DNA of 64,000 bases. Source: Actinomadura parmotrematis. Its GTDB lineage: Bacteria; Actinomycetota; Actinomycetes; Streptosporangiales; Streptosporangiaceae. Both the position numbers and the translations under genes were made by a program. The notes beneath the pieces are model-generated. The model saw nothing but the letters and a program-made list of their open reading frames with translations, had not been told where the DNA came from and did not search any database. Location: positions 124,001 through 188,000 of the forward strand of contig NZ_JAIBOA010000010.1 in the NCBI RefSeq assembly GCF_019458805.1. The letters run 5' to 3'. Below, in pieces: positions 1 through 6,960 of this stretch (the stretch's first letter is position 1; every line of letters starts with the position of its first letter).

Positions 1-496
1 CGGCGGCAAGCGCTTCACGGTGATCGTGAACCACTTCAAGTCCAAGGGCTGCACCGGCGCGACCGGCGCCGACACCGACCAGAAGGACGGGCAGAGCTGC
101 TTCAACGCCCGCCGCGTCGCGCAGGCCAACGCGATCGTCGACCTGGCGAGGACGGTCGAGAACCCCCTCGTCCTCGGCGACCTCAACGCCTACGGCGAGG
201 AGGACCCGATCAAGACGCTGGAGGCCGGCGGCCTGGTCGAGCAGGCGAAGCGCTTCATCCCCGCCCGCGACCGCTACAGCTACGTCTTCGACGGCCTCGC
301 CGGCGAGCTCGACCACGTCCTGGCCGGCAAGGCCCTGTCCAAGCGCGTCACCGGCACCACCATCTGGCACATCAACGCCGACGAGGCGACGTTCCTGGAC
401 TACAACACCGAGTACAACCAGCCGCAGTACTACGCCCCCGACCCCTACCGGTCGTCGGACCACGACCCGGCCCTCATCGGCCTCGACCTGCGCTGA
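1..496 (+). CDS. Endonuclease/exonuclease/phosphatase-family nuclease, C-terminal fragment
   Basis: The reading frame enters from the left edge (frame 2) and ends at TGA 494-496, so only about 164 C-terminal residues are seen. They carry the closing motifs of the DNase I-like fold: VNHFKSKG, then GDLNAYGEEDP (the divalent-metal and catalytic Asp/Asn motif), LDHVLAG, and SSDHDPALIGLDLR with the final SDH catalytic His. The long HFKSKG...QSCFNARR insert resembles large extracellular nucleases of the ExeM/NucH type, which cut DNA with Mg or Mn. Two Cys in this stretch would suit a secreted, disulfide-bonded protein. A strong hairpin follows the stop. The N-terminus, and any signal peptide or LTD domain, lies outside the window, so the subfamily is an inference. 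Confidence 0.85.
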   Translation, partial: GGKRFTVIVNHFKSKGCTGATGADTDQKDGQSCFNARRVAQANAIVDLARTVENPLVLGDLNAYGEEDPIKTLEAGGLVEQAKRFIPARDRYSYVFDGLAGELDHVLAGKALSKRVTGTTIWHINADEATFLDYNTEYNQPQYYAPDPYRSSDHDPALIGLDLR

Positions 497-514
497 CGCC
501 CCTCGCTCTCCCGC

Positions 515-546
515 AGAAGCCCGCCACCTCCCGGTGGCGGGCTTCT
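515..546. terminator. Bidirectional hairpin terminator
   Basis: There is a perfect 14-bp stem (AGAAGCCCGCCACC with its complement) and a TCCC loop, placed between the convergent nuclease gene and the HATPase gene. No U-tract is needed for termination in high-GC actinobacteria. Confidence 0.8.
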
Positions 547-562
547 CCGCGTTCGCGCCGCG

Positions 563-1012
563 CTACACCGCGCGCTCGGCCCTGAGCACGCACCACACGA
601 CCTTGCCGCCGCCACGCAGCGGATGCCATGCGAGCTCGCGAGTGGTGAGCCTGACCAGGAACAACCCGCGCCCTCCCTCGCCGACCAGATCCTCGCCGAG
701 GACGAGCGGCGGCCGGTCGCTCGCGTCGAGCACTTCCAGCACCGCCCGCCCTCCACGATCGAGAAAGGCGCGGACCTCGATCGCCCCGCCCGCCGTCTCG
801 CCGTGCCTCAGCGCATTCGTGACCAGTTCCGAAGCGATCATCTCCGCCGCGGAACTCGCGCCGGCGGCGAACCCGTGATCGTAAACCCAGTCCCCCACCC
901 ACACCCGCCCGACCCGCACCTGCTCCGGCACCGCATCGATCTTGAGAATGGCTCGCCCATTGCGCGCCGGCGGCGGCCTCTCCACCTTGATCGGTTCGCG
1001 GCATTCCCGCAT
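563..1012 (-). CDS. ATP-binding anti-sigma-factor-like HATPase_c_2 protein
   Basis: This is a small (149 aa) single-domain GHKL ATPase of the RsbW/anti-sigma regulatory kinase type. The N-box is ELVTNALRHG, and G-box-like segments are LEVLDASDRPP and GEGGRGLFLV. There is no histidine phospho-acceptor domain. The frame is open up to 1099, but ATG 1012 directly follows AGGGCGGGG, a good ribosome site, and begins just before the fold, so I prefer it. It is divergent from an XRE/DUF5753 regulator followed by a DUF397 gene. This trio is common in actinomycetes (abaA/whiJ-like loci), where such proteins influence development and antibiotic production. The partner sigma or anti-anti-sigma factor cannot be told from the sequence. 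Confidence 0.85.
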   Translation of the reverse strand: MRECREPIKVERPPPARNGRAILKIDAVPEQVRVGRVWVGDWVYDHGFAAGASSAAEMIASELVTNALRHGETAGGAIEVRAFLDRGGRAVLEVLDASDRPPLVLGEDLVGEGGRGLFLVRLTTRELAWHPLRGGGKVVWCVLRAERAV

Positions 1013-1158
1013 GCCATCCCCGCCCTTCACGTTGTGTATGCGATCGGTGACACAGTCCCGCTCGGCGGCGTAGTGTGACCAGCGACCGAAGTGATACATG
1101 CCAGGGCTGGACGGTTCACGAAAGATCGCAAGTCAGATCAGGCCAGAGCGGAGAGAGA

Positions 1159-1941
1159 ATGCCAGTGCAACCAACGACCGCGTCGCGCCGCTTCGGAGAG
1201 ATCGTCAACGGATACCGCGAGGCAGCGAAGATCACTCGTGCGACCCTGGCCAATAAAATCTTCGTGAGTCCCAGTTTTATGGGCAGGATCATCAACGGCA
1301 CATCGCGGTGCAAGCTCGAGAACGCCGAGAAGCTGGACAAGGAGTTGAACGCCGGCGGAGCCATCATCAAGGCATGGAAAAGATACATCGAAGGCAGCGA
1401 GCGCCCCCGCGCACTCACCGATTATTCAGAGCTGGAGGCGACGGCCACGACTTTGAGGTCCGTGCAGACCATGTACGTTGACGGCCTACTACAGACGGAG
1501 GACTACGCCCGCGCACTGCTACGGACAGACAAGAACTTGAAAGAACGCGCCGAACGGCAGAGAATGCTGGAGCGCGAGGATCCACCGACCGTGTACGTCA
1601 TCCATGACGAGAGCGTGCTCTACCGAGAAGTCGGATCACCTAAGATCATGAGCGAACAGCTCAACCACCTCCTCAACCTGTCCGAGCGCCGGAATGTGCA
1701 CATTCAGATCGCCCGGTACTCCAGTTACCGCGATCTGAGCGTGAGCGGCTCGTACGCGTTGGCCATCCAGCAAGATCTCACCATGCTGGGCTTCATGGAG
1801 GCCAACATCGGAGGGGAGACCGTACATGCGCACAAAATACTGTCCGTGCTAATGAATACTTTCACGATCCTGCAAGGCCAAGCCTTGAACTTTGAAGATT
1901 CGCGAGCTTTCATGAGAAAGGCGATAGAAAAATGGAATTGA
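1159..1941 (+). CDS. XRE-family regulator with DUF5753 domain (WhiJ-like)
   Basis: The protein has 260 aa. Residues about 10-65 form a Cro/CI-type helix-turn-helix (FGEIVNGYREAAKITRATLA, then SPSFMGRIINGTSRC). Residues about 85-255 match the DUF5753 ligand-binding-like domain (QTMYVDGLLQTEDYARALL; VIHDESVLYREVG; ERRNVHIQIARYSS). ATG 1159 is preceded by GGAGAGAGA at the right distance; an upstream in-frame ATG at 1075 has no ribosome site. Its 3' end overlaps the DUF397 gene by 10 nt, so the two are probably co-translated and may act as a regulator-antagonist pair, as in SCO4543-like systems. Codon use is clearly less GC-rich than in surrounding genes, which hints at later acquisition. The DNA target is unknown. 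Confidence 0.9.
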   Translation: MPVQPTTASRRFGEIVNGYREAAKITRATLANKIFVSPSFMGRIINGTSRCKLENAEKLDKELNAGGAIIKAWKRYIEGSERPRALTDYSELEATATTLRSVQTMYVDGLLQTEDYARALLRTDKNLKERAERQRMLEREDPPTVYVIHDESVLYREVGSPKIMSEQLNHLLNLSERRNVHIQIARYSSYRDLSVSGSYALAIQQDLTMLGFMEANIGGETVHAHKILSVLMNTFTILQGQALNFEDSRAFMRKAIEKWN

Positions 1942-2120
1942 ATAAAGCGACTTGGAGAAAATCTTCTTACTCCGGCGGCAACGACGGCAACCACTGCATT
2001 GAACTGGCCGCCGCCACCGACGTGATCGGAGTGAGAGACAGCAAAGCTCGCAGCCTGGGCCACCTGTCCATGAGCCGCAAGGAATTCGCGCAGCTCAGCG
2101 AAGCGATCAAGGCCCTGTAA
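1932..2120 (+). CDS. DUF397 domain protein
   Basis: This 62-residue protein is made of a single DUF397 domain: WRKSSYSGGNDGNHCIELA near the N-terminus, then a hydrophobic strand (DVIGVRDSKA) and a terminal helix (SRKEFAQLSEAIKAL). The ATG lies inside the last codons of the XRE gene, so expression is likely translationally coupled. DUF397 proteins are almost always encoded next to XRE/DUF5753 regulators and probably modulate them; biochemical function is unproven. Together with the divergent HATPase it completes the classic three-gene actinomycete cassette. Confidence 0.9.
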   Translation: MELNKATWRKSSYSGGNDGNHCIELAAATDVIGVRDSKARSLGHLSMSRKEFAQLSEAIKAL

Positions 2121-2265
2121 GCCCCGGTTTTACGCTCAGCGGCCAGCAGCGGCGGCCCAGCGCGCCTCCACGTCACGCGCCCACCCTCTCTCACGCCCCC
2201 CGGAGCCAGCGCCCACCCCTTCAGTTCACCCCTCCAATCATGACCACCCAGCGACACCAAGCGAG

Positions 2266-2367
2266 TGACTGGGCGGTCATCGAACGTTGACTTGCGGCGT
2301 GTTGCGCACTTGAAACGTTTCAAATGCGCAACACGCCGCAAGTCAACAAAGAGCGACCGGGTGGTCA
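2266..2367. repeat. 102-bp palindromic element, copy 1
   Basis: The 62-bp core is 2286-2347. Its left arm starts GTTGACTTGCGGCGTGTTG, and the mirrored right arm ends CAACACGCCGCAAGTCAAC. The centre is the 14-bp palindrome TTGAAACGTTTCAA (2310-2323). The outer flanks (TGACTGGGCGGTCA on the left, TGACCACCCGGTCGC on the right when reverse-complemented) are also similar inverted repeats. Confidence 0.9.
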
Positions 2368-2504
2368 CGGCCTCGGCAGGGGTAGGCGAGCCCAAAGGAC
2401 GGGCGGATCCAGGACGGAAGGTTGGCCGATCAAGGCTGCTCGACGATGGCGGTTCCGCCATTCAGCGGCCCCCTCCTCCGACCGCCCAGTTCCCCGCCTA
2501 GCAA

Positions 2505-2606
2505 TGACCACCCGGTCGCCGCGCGTTGAGATGCGGCGTGTTGGCCATTTTGAAGATCGAAAATGGCCAACACGCCGCATCTCAACTTTTGACGACCGGG
2601 CGGTCA
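2505..2606. repeat. 102-bp palindromic element, copy 2
   Basis: The core is 2525-2586 (62 bp). The arms are GTTGAGATGCGGCGTGTTGG and its exact complement. The variable centre reads CATTTTGAAGATCGAAAATG, still a hairpin but different from copy 1. The outer flanks are TGACCACCCGGTCGC and GACCGGGCGGTCA. Confidence 0.9.
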
Positions 2607-2760
2607 TGGGCGGCGAGGGTCACCGACTGGGCGGGCTGGAGAAGCGCGGGGCGCGGCAGGGCCGCCATCGCCGAGCAAAGGCGGCCGGCGACGGAAACCC
2701 GGGGGCATTCCCGCATCACGCGCCGCTTTTCCCGGACCCGGACCCGCCGAGGCCGGCGCC

Positions 2761-2844
2761 CCGCCTGCCGCCTGCCGCCTGCCGCCTGCCGCCTGCCGCC
2801 TGCCGCCTGCCGCCTGCCGCCTGCCGCCTGCCGCCTGCCGCCTG
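2761..2844. repeat. Tandem heptamer, 12 exact copies
   Basis: The unit is CCGCCTG, repeated 12 times without error (84 bp). Because seven is not a multiple of three it reads through all frames. It is probably a slippage-prone microsatellite whose copy number differs among strains. Confidence 0.95.
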
Positions 2845-2876
2845 CGACCATGATCGCCTGACGGCGACAGGCGAAT

Positions 2877-2977
2877 GACCAGCTGGTCATCGAATGTCGA
2901 GTTGCGGCGTGTTGGCCTATTGAATCGATTCAATAGGCCAACACGCCGCAACTCAACGCAGCGCGACCGGGTGGTCA
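2877..2977. repeat. 102-bp palindromic element, copy 3
   Basis: The core is 2896-2957 (62 bp). The left arm is GTCGAGTTGCGGCGTGTTGG, with one mismatch to its right partner. The centre is CTATTGAATCGATTCAATAG, a perfect palindrome unlike the other copies. The outer flanks are TGACCAGCTGGTCA and GCGACCGGGTGGTCA. Confidence 0.9.
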
Positions 2978-3121
2978 TGATCGGGTGGACGCGGGTCGTC
3001 GGGCGGGCGGTCGGCGGGCGGGAGTCAGCGGGTCGGTCGCGGGGGCCGTTGTCGTCCTCGTCGGTGATCTTGTCGGCCCAGACGGTCTCGGGGGCATCCG
3101 GGACGCCGGGCGCTCCTGCGG

Positions 3122-3250
3122 GGCCGGGTGACGTCAGGGCCGGGCGACGTCAGGGCCGGGCGACGTCAGGGCCGGGCGACGTCAGGGCCGGGTGACGTCA
3201 GGGCCGGGTGACGTCAGGTGCGAGTGACGTCAGGGTCGGGTGGCGTCAGG
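3122..3250. repeat. 16-bp tandem array carrying phased GACGTC sites
   Basis: Eight 16-bp units of the type GACGTCAGGGCCGGGY occur with strict period. GACGTCAG starts at 3130, 3146, 3162, 3178, 3194, 3210 and 3226, and an eighth degenerate GGCGTCAG follows. Four units extend to the full 8-bp palindrome TGACGTCA. The array overlaps the stop codon (3246-3248) of the minus-strand gene, so it forms its 3' end. It could be protein-binding or simply a minisatellite. Confidence 0.9.
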
Positions 3251-4985
3251 TGCGGGTGTTGGTCATGTGGCGGCCGATGAAGCCGACCACGATCTTTCCC
3301 GTCAGCCCCGCGGTGTCGTCGTGGAAGTAGATGCGCGGCGAGATGGATCCCTTGGAGGCGAGCCTGATGTGGGCGGTCATCAGGATGCGTTTGGACGGGT
3401 CGATCTCGGGCGGGACGGGGAGCATGCGCTCGTCCGCCCACTGGTTGTGGACGGTCTTGGACTCGCCCATCACGACCTGGTTGGCGGACACGGGGTGCCC
3501 GTCGGCGGGGGTGTCGCGGCAGAACGCCCGGAAGTCGCCGGGGAACCCGCCGTCGCGGGTGGACAGGTCGGCGTAGCTGTCGAGGGCCTGCAACGCGTTC
3601 CACGCCTTGCGCGCCCATGTGGGCGCGCGGTTGGCGTCGGTGTCGTCCAGTTCCAGCGTCGCGCGGCGGTCGCCGCTGAACAGCAGGTGCGGCAGCTCGT
3701 CCAGGCGGTCCAGCAGGTCCTCGAAGCCGTCCGGCGGCTGGGCGGCGGGGAGCGGCGGGAAGGCGTCGCCGGCGCGCCCCTGGCCGAGCAGCGCCCGGCG
3801 CACCAGCCGCAGCTCGGCCTGCGCCCGGTCCAGCTCCGCCTGGGTCTCCATGTGCTCGACGGCGCTCAGCACCAGGTCGTCCTGGACGCGGCGGTGCAGC
3901 TCCGCGGCCTCCTCCAGGCGGCGGGCCTGCTCGCGGGCCTCGGCCTCCTGCCGGAGCAGCAGCCGGTCGCTCTCCTCCAGCAGCTCGGTGAGGATGCCGA
4001 TCTCGCGGCGCAGGTCGTCGGGGCCGGTGCCGGTGTCGGCGGCGGCGTCCAGCGCCCGCTGGCGGCGCACCTCGCCGTCGTCCGGCGGGCCGGGGAACGC
4101 GATCAGCCGCAGGTCCGGGGGGATCGGCTCGGCCAGCGCGATGCGCTGGACGTTGGCGGCGATGAGCTGCCAGGCGTGGTCAGCGGGGTCGTGGAGGCGC
4201 CCGAACGACAGGACGCGGTGCCGCAGCGCGTCGGCCTCCCAGGCCGGATCCACCTCGGGCATGAAGGTGCGGACGGCGCCCGCGGCGACCCGGTGGTGGT
4301 GGTAGACGGCCTGCCGGAACGGTTCGACCGCCGTCTCGTCCAGCTCGACCAGCGTCGCCATCCCGGCGGACCGCTGGACGATACGGCGCCAGCGCCGCTG
4401 CCACTCCTCGTCGGGGCGCGGCGGCCGGGCGGCGACGATCACCGGCATCCGCCGGGCCGGCTCCGTCAGCACCTCCAGCAGGTCGGGCACGCCGCCGGCG
4501 CCGACGGCCACCGGTTCGGCCGCGAGCCGCACCGGCCCGTCGTGGACGGGCAGCACCTGGAGCAGCTCGCGGATGAGGCGGGGCGGCTGCGGGTCGGCGG
4601 CCCCCGCCAGGTCCCCGCACTCCAGCTCGACGCAGACGAGCGCGCCGGTCCCGGCGGACGCGCCGCAGGCGGTGACCGTGGTCCGCCAGAGGCCGTTGGG
4701 CAGGGCCTCGGTGAGCTGGACGCGCGTCGCGGTCTCGGCGCCGTCGCGGTCGAAGGCGGTGTCCAGCGCCAGCGACCGGTTCTCGTCGATCTCCTGCACG
4801 CCGGACGCGAGCGGGTCGGTGATGTTGAACTTGTCGTTCAGCCACTGGTGCACGACCTTGCGGACCGGCTCGAACACCGCCACCGGGAATGCCTCGTCCG
4901 GCCCGTGCGGAGCGGGCGGGCCGCCCACCCGCAGCACCGCCCGGCAGCGCGGCCGCATGCCGGAGCCCTGCCCCTGTCCTGCCAT
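3246..4985 (-). CDS. Unrecognised three-part protein with central coiled coil
   Basis: The protein has 579 aa, from ATG 4985 after GGGAGGGACGCG; the longer frame to 5078 lacks a ribosome site. I do not recognise the family with certainty. Residues 1-300 look globular, with hydrophobic strands (PVIVAARPP about 181-189; GAVRTFMPEVDP about 236-247; LRHRVLSFGRL about 254-264). Residues about 324-397 are a heptad-rich coiled coil (LEESDRLLLRQEAEAREQ). Residues about 455-579 form a compact domain (GDFRAFCRDTP, GESKTVHNQWADERMLPVP, TAHIRLASKG, PRIYFHDDTAG, GKIVVGFIGRHM) that I recall, without being able to confirm it, from other actinobacterial proteins of unknown role. There is no signal peptide, membrane segment or catalytic motif I can name. 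It stands alone, with its own promoter and a tandem repeat at its stop codon. Confidence 0.75.
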   Translation of the reverse strand: MAGQGQGSGMRPRCRAVLRVGGPPAPHGPDEAFPVAVFEPVRKVVHQWLNDKFNITDPLASGVQEIDENRSLALDTAFDRDGAETATRVQLTEALPNGLWRTTVTACGASAGTGALVCVELECGDLAGAADPQPPRLIRELLQVLPVHDGPVRLAAEPVAVGAGGVPDLLEVLTEPARRMPVIVAARPPRPDEEWQRRWRRIVQRSAGMATLVELDETAVEPFRQAVYHHHRVAAGAVRTFMPEVDPAWEADALRHRVLSFGRLHDPADHAWQLIAANVQRIALAEPIPPDLRLIAFPGPPDDGEVRRQRALDAAADTGTGPDDLRREIGILTELLEESDRLLLRQEAEAREQARRLEEAAELHRRVQDDLVLSAVEHMETQAELDRAQAELRLVRRALLGQGRAGDAFPPLPAAQPPDGFEDLLDRLDELPHLLFSGDRRATLELDDTDANRAPTWARKAWNALQALDSYADLSTRDGGFPGDFRAFCRDTPADGHPVSANQVVMGESKTVHNQWADERMLPVPPEIDPSKRILMTAHIRLASKGSISPRIYFHDDTAGLTGKIVVGFIGRHMTNTRT

Positions 4986-5027
4986 CGCGTCCCTCCCGAG
5001 AAGGCGATGTGCCGCCACCGCTTTCCC

Positions 5028-5057
5028 ACAAGATGCACTTTTCATCAGTTTTGTCAA
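5028..5057 (-). promoter_or_regulatory. Candidate promoter of the 579-aa protein gene
   Basis: On the minus strand there is a perfect -35 TTGACA (5057-5052), an 18-bp spacer and a weak -10 TCTTGT (5033-5028). It leaves about 40 nt of leader before ATG 4985. Confidence 0.4.
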
Positions 5058-5081
5058 CGGTGGCCCCCTGGCGCGCATCCC

Positions 5082-5110
5082 TTTAACCTAGCGGTTGCTC
5101 GGTCTAGCAT
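5082..5110 (+). promoter_or_regulatory. Candidate promoter of the small membrane protein gene
   Basis: The -35 is TTTAAC (5082-5087), followed by a 17-bp spacer and the -10 TAGCAT (5105-5110), 32 nt upstream of ATG 5143. It is back-to-back with the divergent promoter at 5028-5057. Confidence 0.45.
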
Positions 5111-5142
5111 CCGGGTCCCACCTCCCAAGGATCGGATCGCCG

Positions 5143-5448
5143 ATGACAGCGACGACCCTCCCCCCGCAGGCCCCGCGCACGGGGTTCGGCATCGGGCCCG
5201 ACGGCAGCTACACGAGGGGCGGCCAGGCCGTCGCCTACGTCTGCGCGATCTGGGCGACGCTCCTGTTCTTCCCCCTCGTCGTGGTCGGCGCGATGCTGTA
5301 CACGTCCGCCGACCTGCACTTCGCGGAGAACCCCGAGCGGTCGCGCCGGTTCGTCTTCTGGTCGTGGCTCTGCGTCTCGCTGTTCCCGCCGCTCGCCGCC
5401 GCCCTCGTCGGCGGCGTCGTCGCCGGGGCCGTGCAGGCGTCGAAGTAG
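5143..5448 (+). CDS. Small two-helix membrane protein
   Basis: The protein has 101 aa. A short polar N-terminus ([20 protein letters not shown]) precedes two hydrophobic helices, about residues 29-51 ([20 protein letters not shown]) and about 69-96 ([20 protein letters not shown]). I chose ATG 5143 because it fits the candidate promoter and starts the polar head; an earlier ATG at 5095 would lie upstream of the -10. No family is recognised. It is followed after 46 nt by the LLM oxidoreductase gene and may share its transcript. A role in the membrane is all that can be said. Confidence 0.65.
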   Translation: MTATTLPPQAPRTGFGIGPDGSYTRGGQAVAYVCAIWATLLFFPLVVVGAMLYTSADLHFAENPERSRRFVFWSWLCVSLFPPLAAALVGGVVAGAVQASK

Positions 5449-5494
5449 CCCCGGGGACGGGAACAGAACGCCGTTCAGGCAGGTTGGGACGGGA

Positions 5495-6478
5495 ATGAGC
5501 ATCCCGTTCTCCGTCCTCGACCTGGCCCCGGTCGCCAGCGGCTCGACGTCCGCCGACGCGCTGCGCAACACCCTGGAGCTCGCCCGCCGCACCGAGAAGC
5601 TCGGCTTCCACCGGTACTGGCTGGCCGAGCATCACACGATGCCGGGCATCGCCAGTTCCGCGACGGCCGTGCTCATCGGCCAGGTCGCGGCGGCGACCGA
5701 GCGGATCCGGGTCGGGTCGGGCGGGGTGATGCTGCCGAACCACGCGCCGATGGTGGTCGCCGAGCAGTTCGGGACGCTCCAGGCGCTGCACCCCGGCCGC
5801 ATCGACCTCGGGCTCGGGCGGGCGCCCGGCACCGACCAGGCGACGGCGCGGGCGCTCCGCCGCTCCCCCGACGCGCTGTCGGTGGACGACTTCCCCGAGC
5901 AGGTCATGGAGCTGCGCGGCTACTTCGAGGAGCAGAGCACCGTGACGCCGGCCGCCGGGAACGGCGTGCCGATCTGGCTGCTCGGATCCAGCGGTTACAG
6001 CGCCCGCCTCGCCGGGCTGCTCGGGCTGCCGTTCGCGTTCGCGCACCACTTCAGCTCGCAGCACACGCTGCCCGCGCTGCGCCTCTACCGCGAGTCGTTC
6101 CGGCCGACCGAGGCGATGCCCGAGCCGTACTCGATGATCGGCGTCGCGGTGACCGCCGCCGACACCGACGAGCGGGCGCGCGAGCTGGCGCGCCCGCAGG
6201 CGCTGGCGTTCCTGCGGCTCCGGCAGGGCCGCCCCGGCAAGACACCGACGCCGGAGGAGGCCGCCGCCTACCCCTACAGCGCGATCGAGCAGCAGATCAT
6301 CGCCGACCGGCTCGGCGACCAGGTGATCGGGTCGCCGGAGACGGTGCGGGCCGGGCTGGACGCGCTGGTCGAGCGGACCGGCGTCCAGGAGGTCATGGTC
6401 GTCACCTCGACGTTCGACCCCGCCGACCGGCTGCGCTCCTACGACATCCTGGCGGGCCTCTACGATCTGGGGGCGTGA
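5495..6478 (+). CDS. LLM-class flavin-dependent oxidoreductase
   Basis: This 327-aa protein is a luciferase-like TIM barrel. Diagnostic segments are [12 protein letters not shown] at the N-terminus, [13 protein letters not shown] (about 41-53), [23 protein letters not shown] (split around residues 70-92), [16 protein letters not shown] and [21 protein letters not shown] (FMN/F420 pocket). This is the MsnO8/YhbW-like branch, which typically reduces or mono-oxygenates small substrates with FMNH2; the substrate is unknown. GGGACGGGA precedes the ATG. Its stop overlaps the GTG of the hotdog-fold gene (GTGA), so the two are translationally coupled. Confidence 0.88.
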   Translation: MSIPFSVLDLAPVASGSTSADALRNTLELARRTEKLGFHRYWLAEHHTMPGIASSATAVLIGQVAAATERIRVGSGGVMLPNHAPMVVAEQFGTLQALHPGRIDLGLGRAPGTDQATARALRRSPDALSVDDFPEQVMELRGYFEEQSTVTPAAGNGVPIWLLGSSGYSARLAGLLGLPFAFAHHFSSQHTLPALRLYRESFRPTEAMPEPYSMIGVAVTAADTDERARELARPQALAFLRLRQGRPGKTPTPEEAAAYPYSAIEQQIIADRLGDQVIGSPETVRAGLDALVERTGVQEVMVVTSTFDPADRLRSYDILAGLYDLGA

Positions 6479-6927
6479 CCCCTCTCACCCTGGCCGACCT
6501 GCCGTCCCGCGTCGGGTCCGAGCTGTTCCGCTCGGACTGGCTGCCCCTGGACGCCGCCGACGAGGCCGCGTTCGGCGCGGCGACGTTCCTGCGCGCGGAC
6601 TTCCTCGGCCGCCCGCCGTCCACCGGCGGCACGATGATCTCCGGTTTCCTGCTGCTGTCGCTGGTCGCGGCCTTCCACAAGCGCGACCTGGCCCTGGAGC
6701 GCGACGGCGTGTACGGGCTGAACTACGGCCTGGACCGGGTGCGGTTCCTGCGCCCCGTCCGGGCCGGGCAGCGCGTCCGGATGAGCGCGGTGCTGCTGGA
6801 CGTCGCCGAGAAGGAGCCCGGCCGCACCCGCGTCCTCACCCGCAACACCCTGGAGGCCGAGGGCGCCGAAGGCCCGGCCATGGTCGCCGACTGGATCGCC
6901 TACTACGTCGCGCCGGACGGGGGCTGA
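6475..6927 (+). CDS. MaoC-like hotdog-fold protein
   Basis: The protein has 150 aa and starts at a GTG that overlaps the stop of the LLM gene. The order of elements matches R-specific enoyl-CoA hydratase/NodN-like proteins: a helix region with [16 protein letters not shown], then [23 protein letters not shown] and a final strand pair. The usual hydratase catalytic segment (D-x4-H of the 'QWIH' type) is not evident; the matching place reads TFLRADFLG, and the 'HG' of the helix is SG. It may therefore be catalytically altered, or act as a dehydratase or binding protein on CoA thioesters. The function is inferred only from the fold. Confidence 0.7.
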   Translation: MTPLTLADLPSRVGSELFRSDWLPLDAADEAAFGAATFLRADFLGRPPSTGGTMISGFLLLSLVAAFHKRDLALERDGVYGLNYGLDRVRFLRPVRAGQRVRMSAVLLDVAEKEPGRTRVLTRNTLEAEGAEGPAMVADWIAYYVAPDGG

Positions 6928-6960
6928 CGCCTGTCGGTGGCGGCTTCTAGGCTCCGCCGC

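Larger units (their letters stand above)
2121..3245. other. 1.1-kb repeat-rich intergenic island without a convincing gene
   Basis: The island lies between convergent genes (DUF397 on plus, the 579-aa protein on minus). It holds a short inverted repeat at 2241-2279 (TGACCACCCAG / CTGGGCGGTCA), three 102-bp palindromic elements, a 12-copy heptamer (2761-2844) and an 8-copy 16-mer (3122-3250). Open frames across it are by-products of these repeats. One minus-strand stretch at about 2990-3119 reads like protein (VPDAPETVWADKITDEDD) but is closed by a stop inside the 16-mer array and by the palindrome, so it could be a gene remnant. I found no RNA gene. Confidence 0.7.

Noticed and set aside
2324..2878. 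Long open frames across the repeat island
   Set aside because: They are created by palindromes and the stop-free CCGCCTG array, differ in frame between units and have no ribosome site.
3240..5498. Plus-strand 752-residue open frame
   Set aside because: It is antisense to the 579-aa gene and runs into the next gene; its Arg/Gly/His/Val-rich composition is typical of a GC-rich shadow frame.
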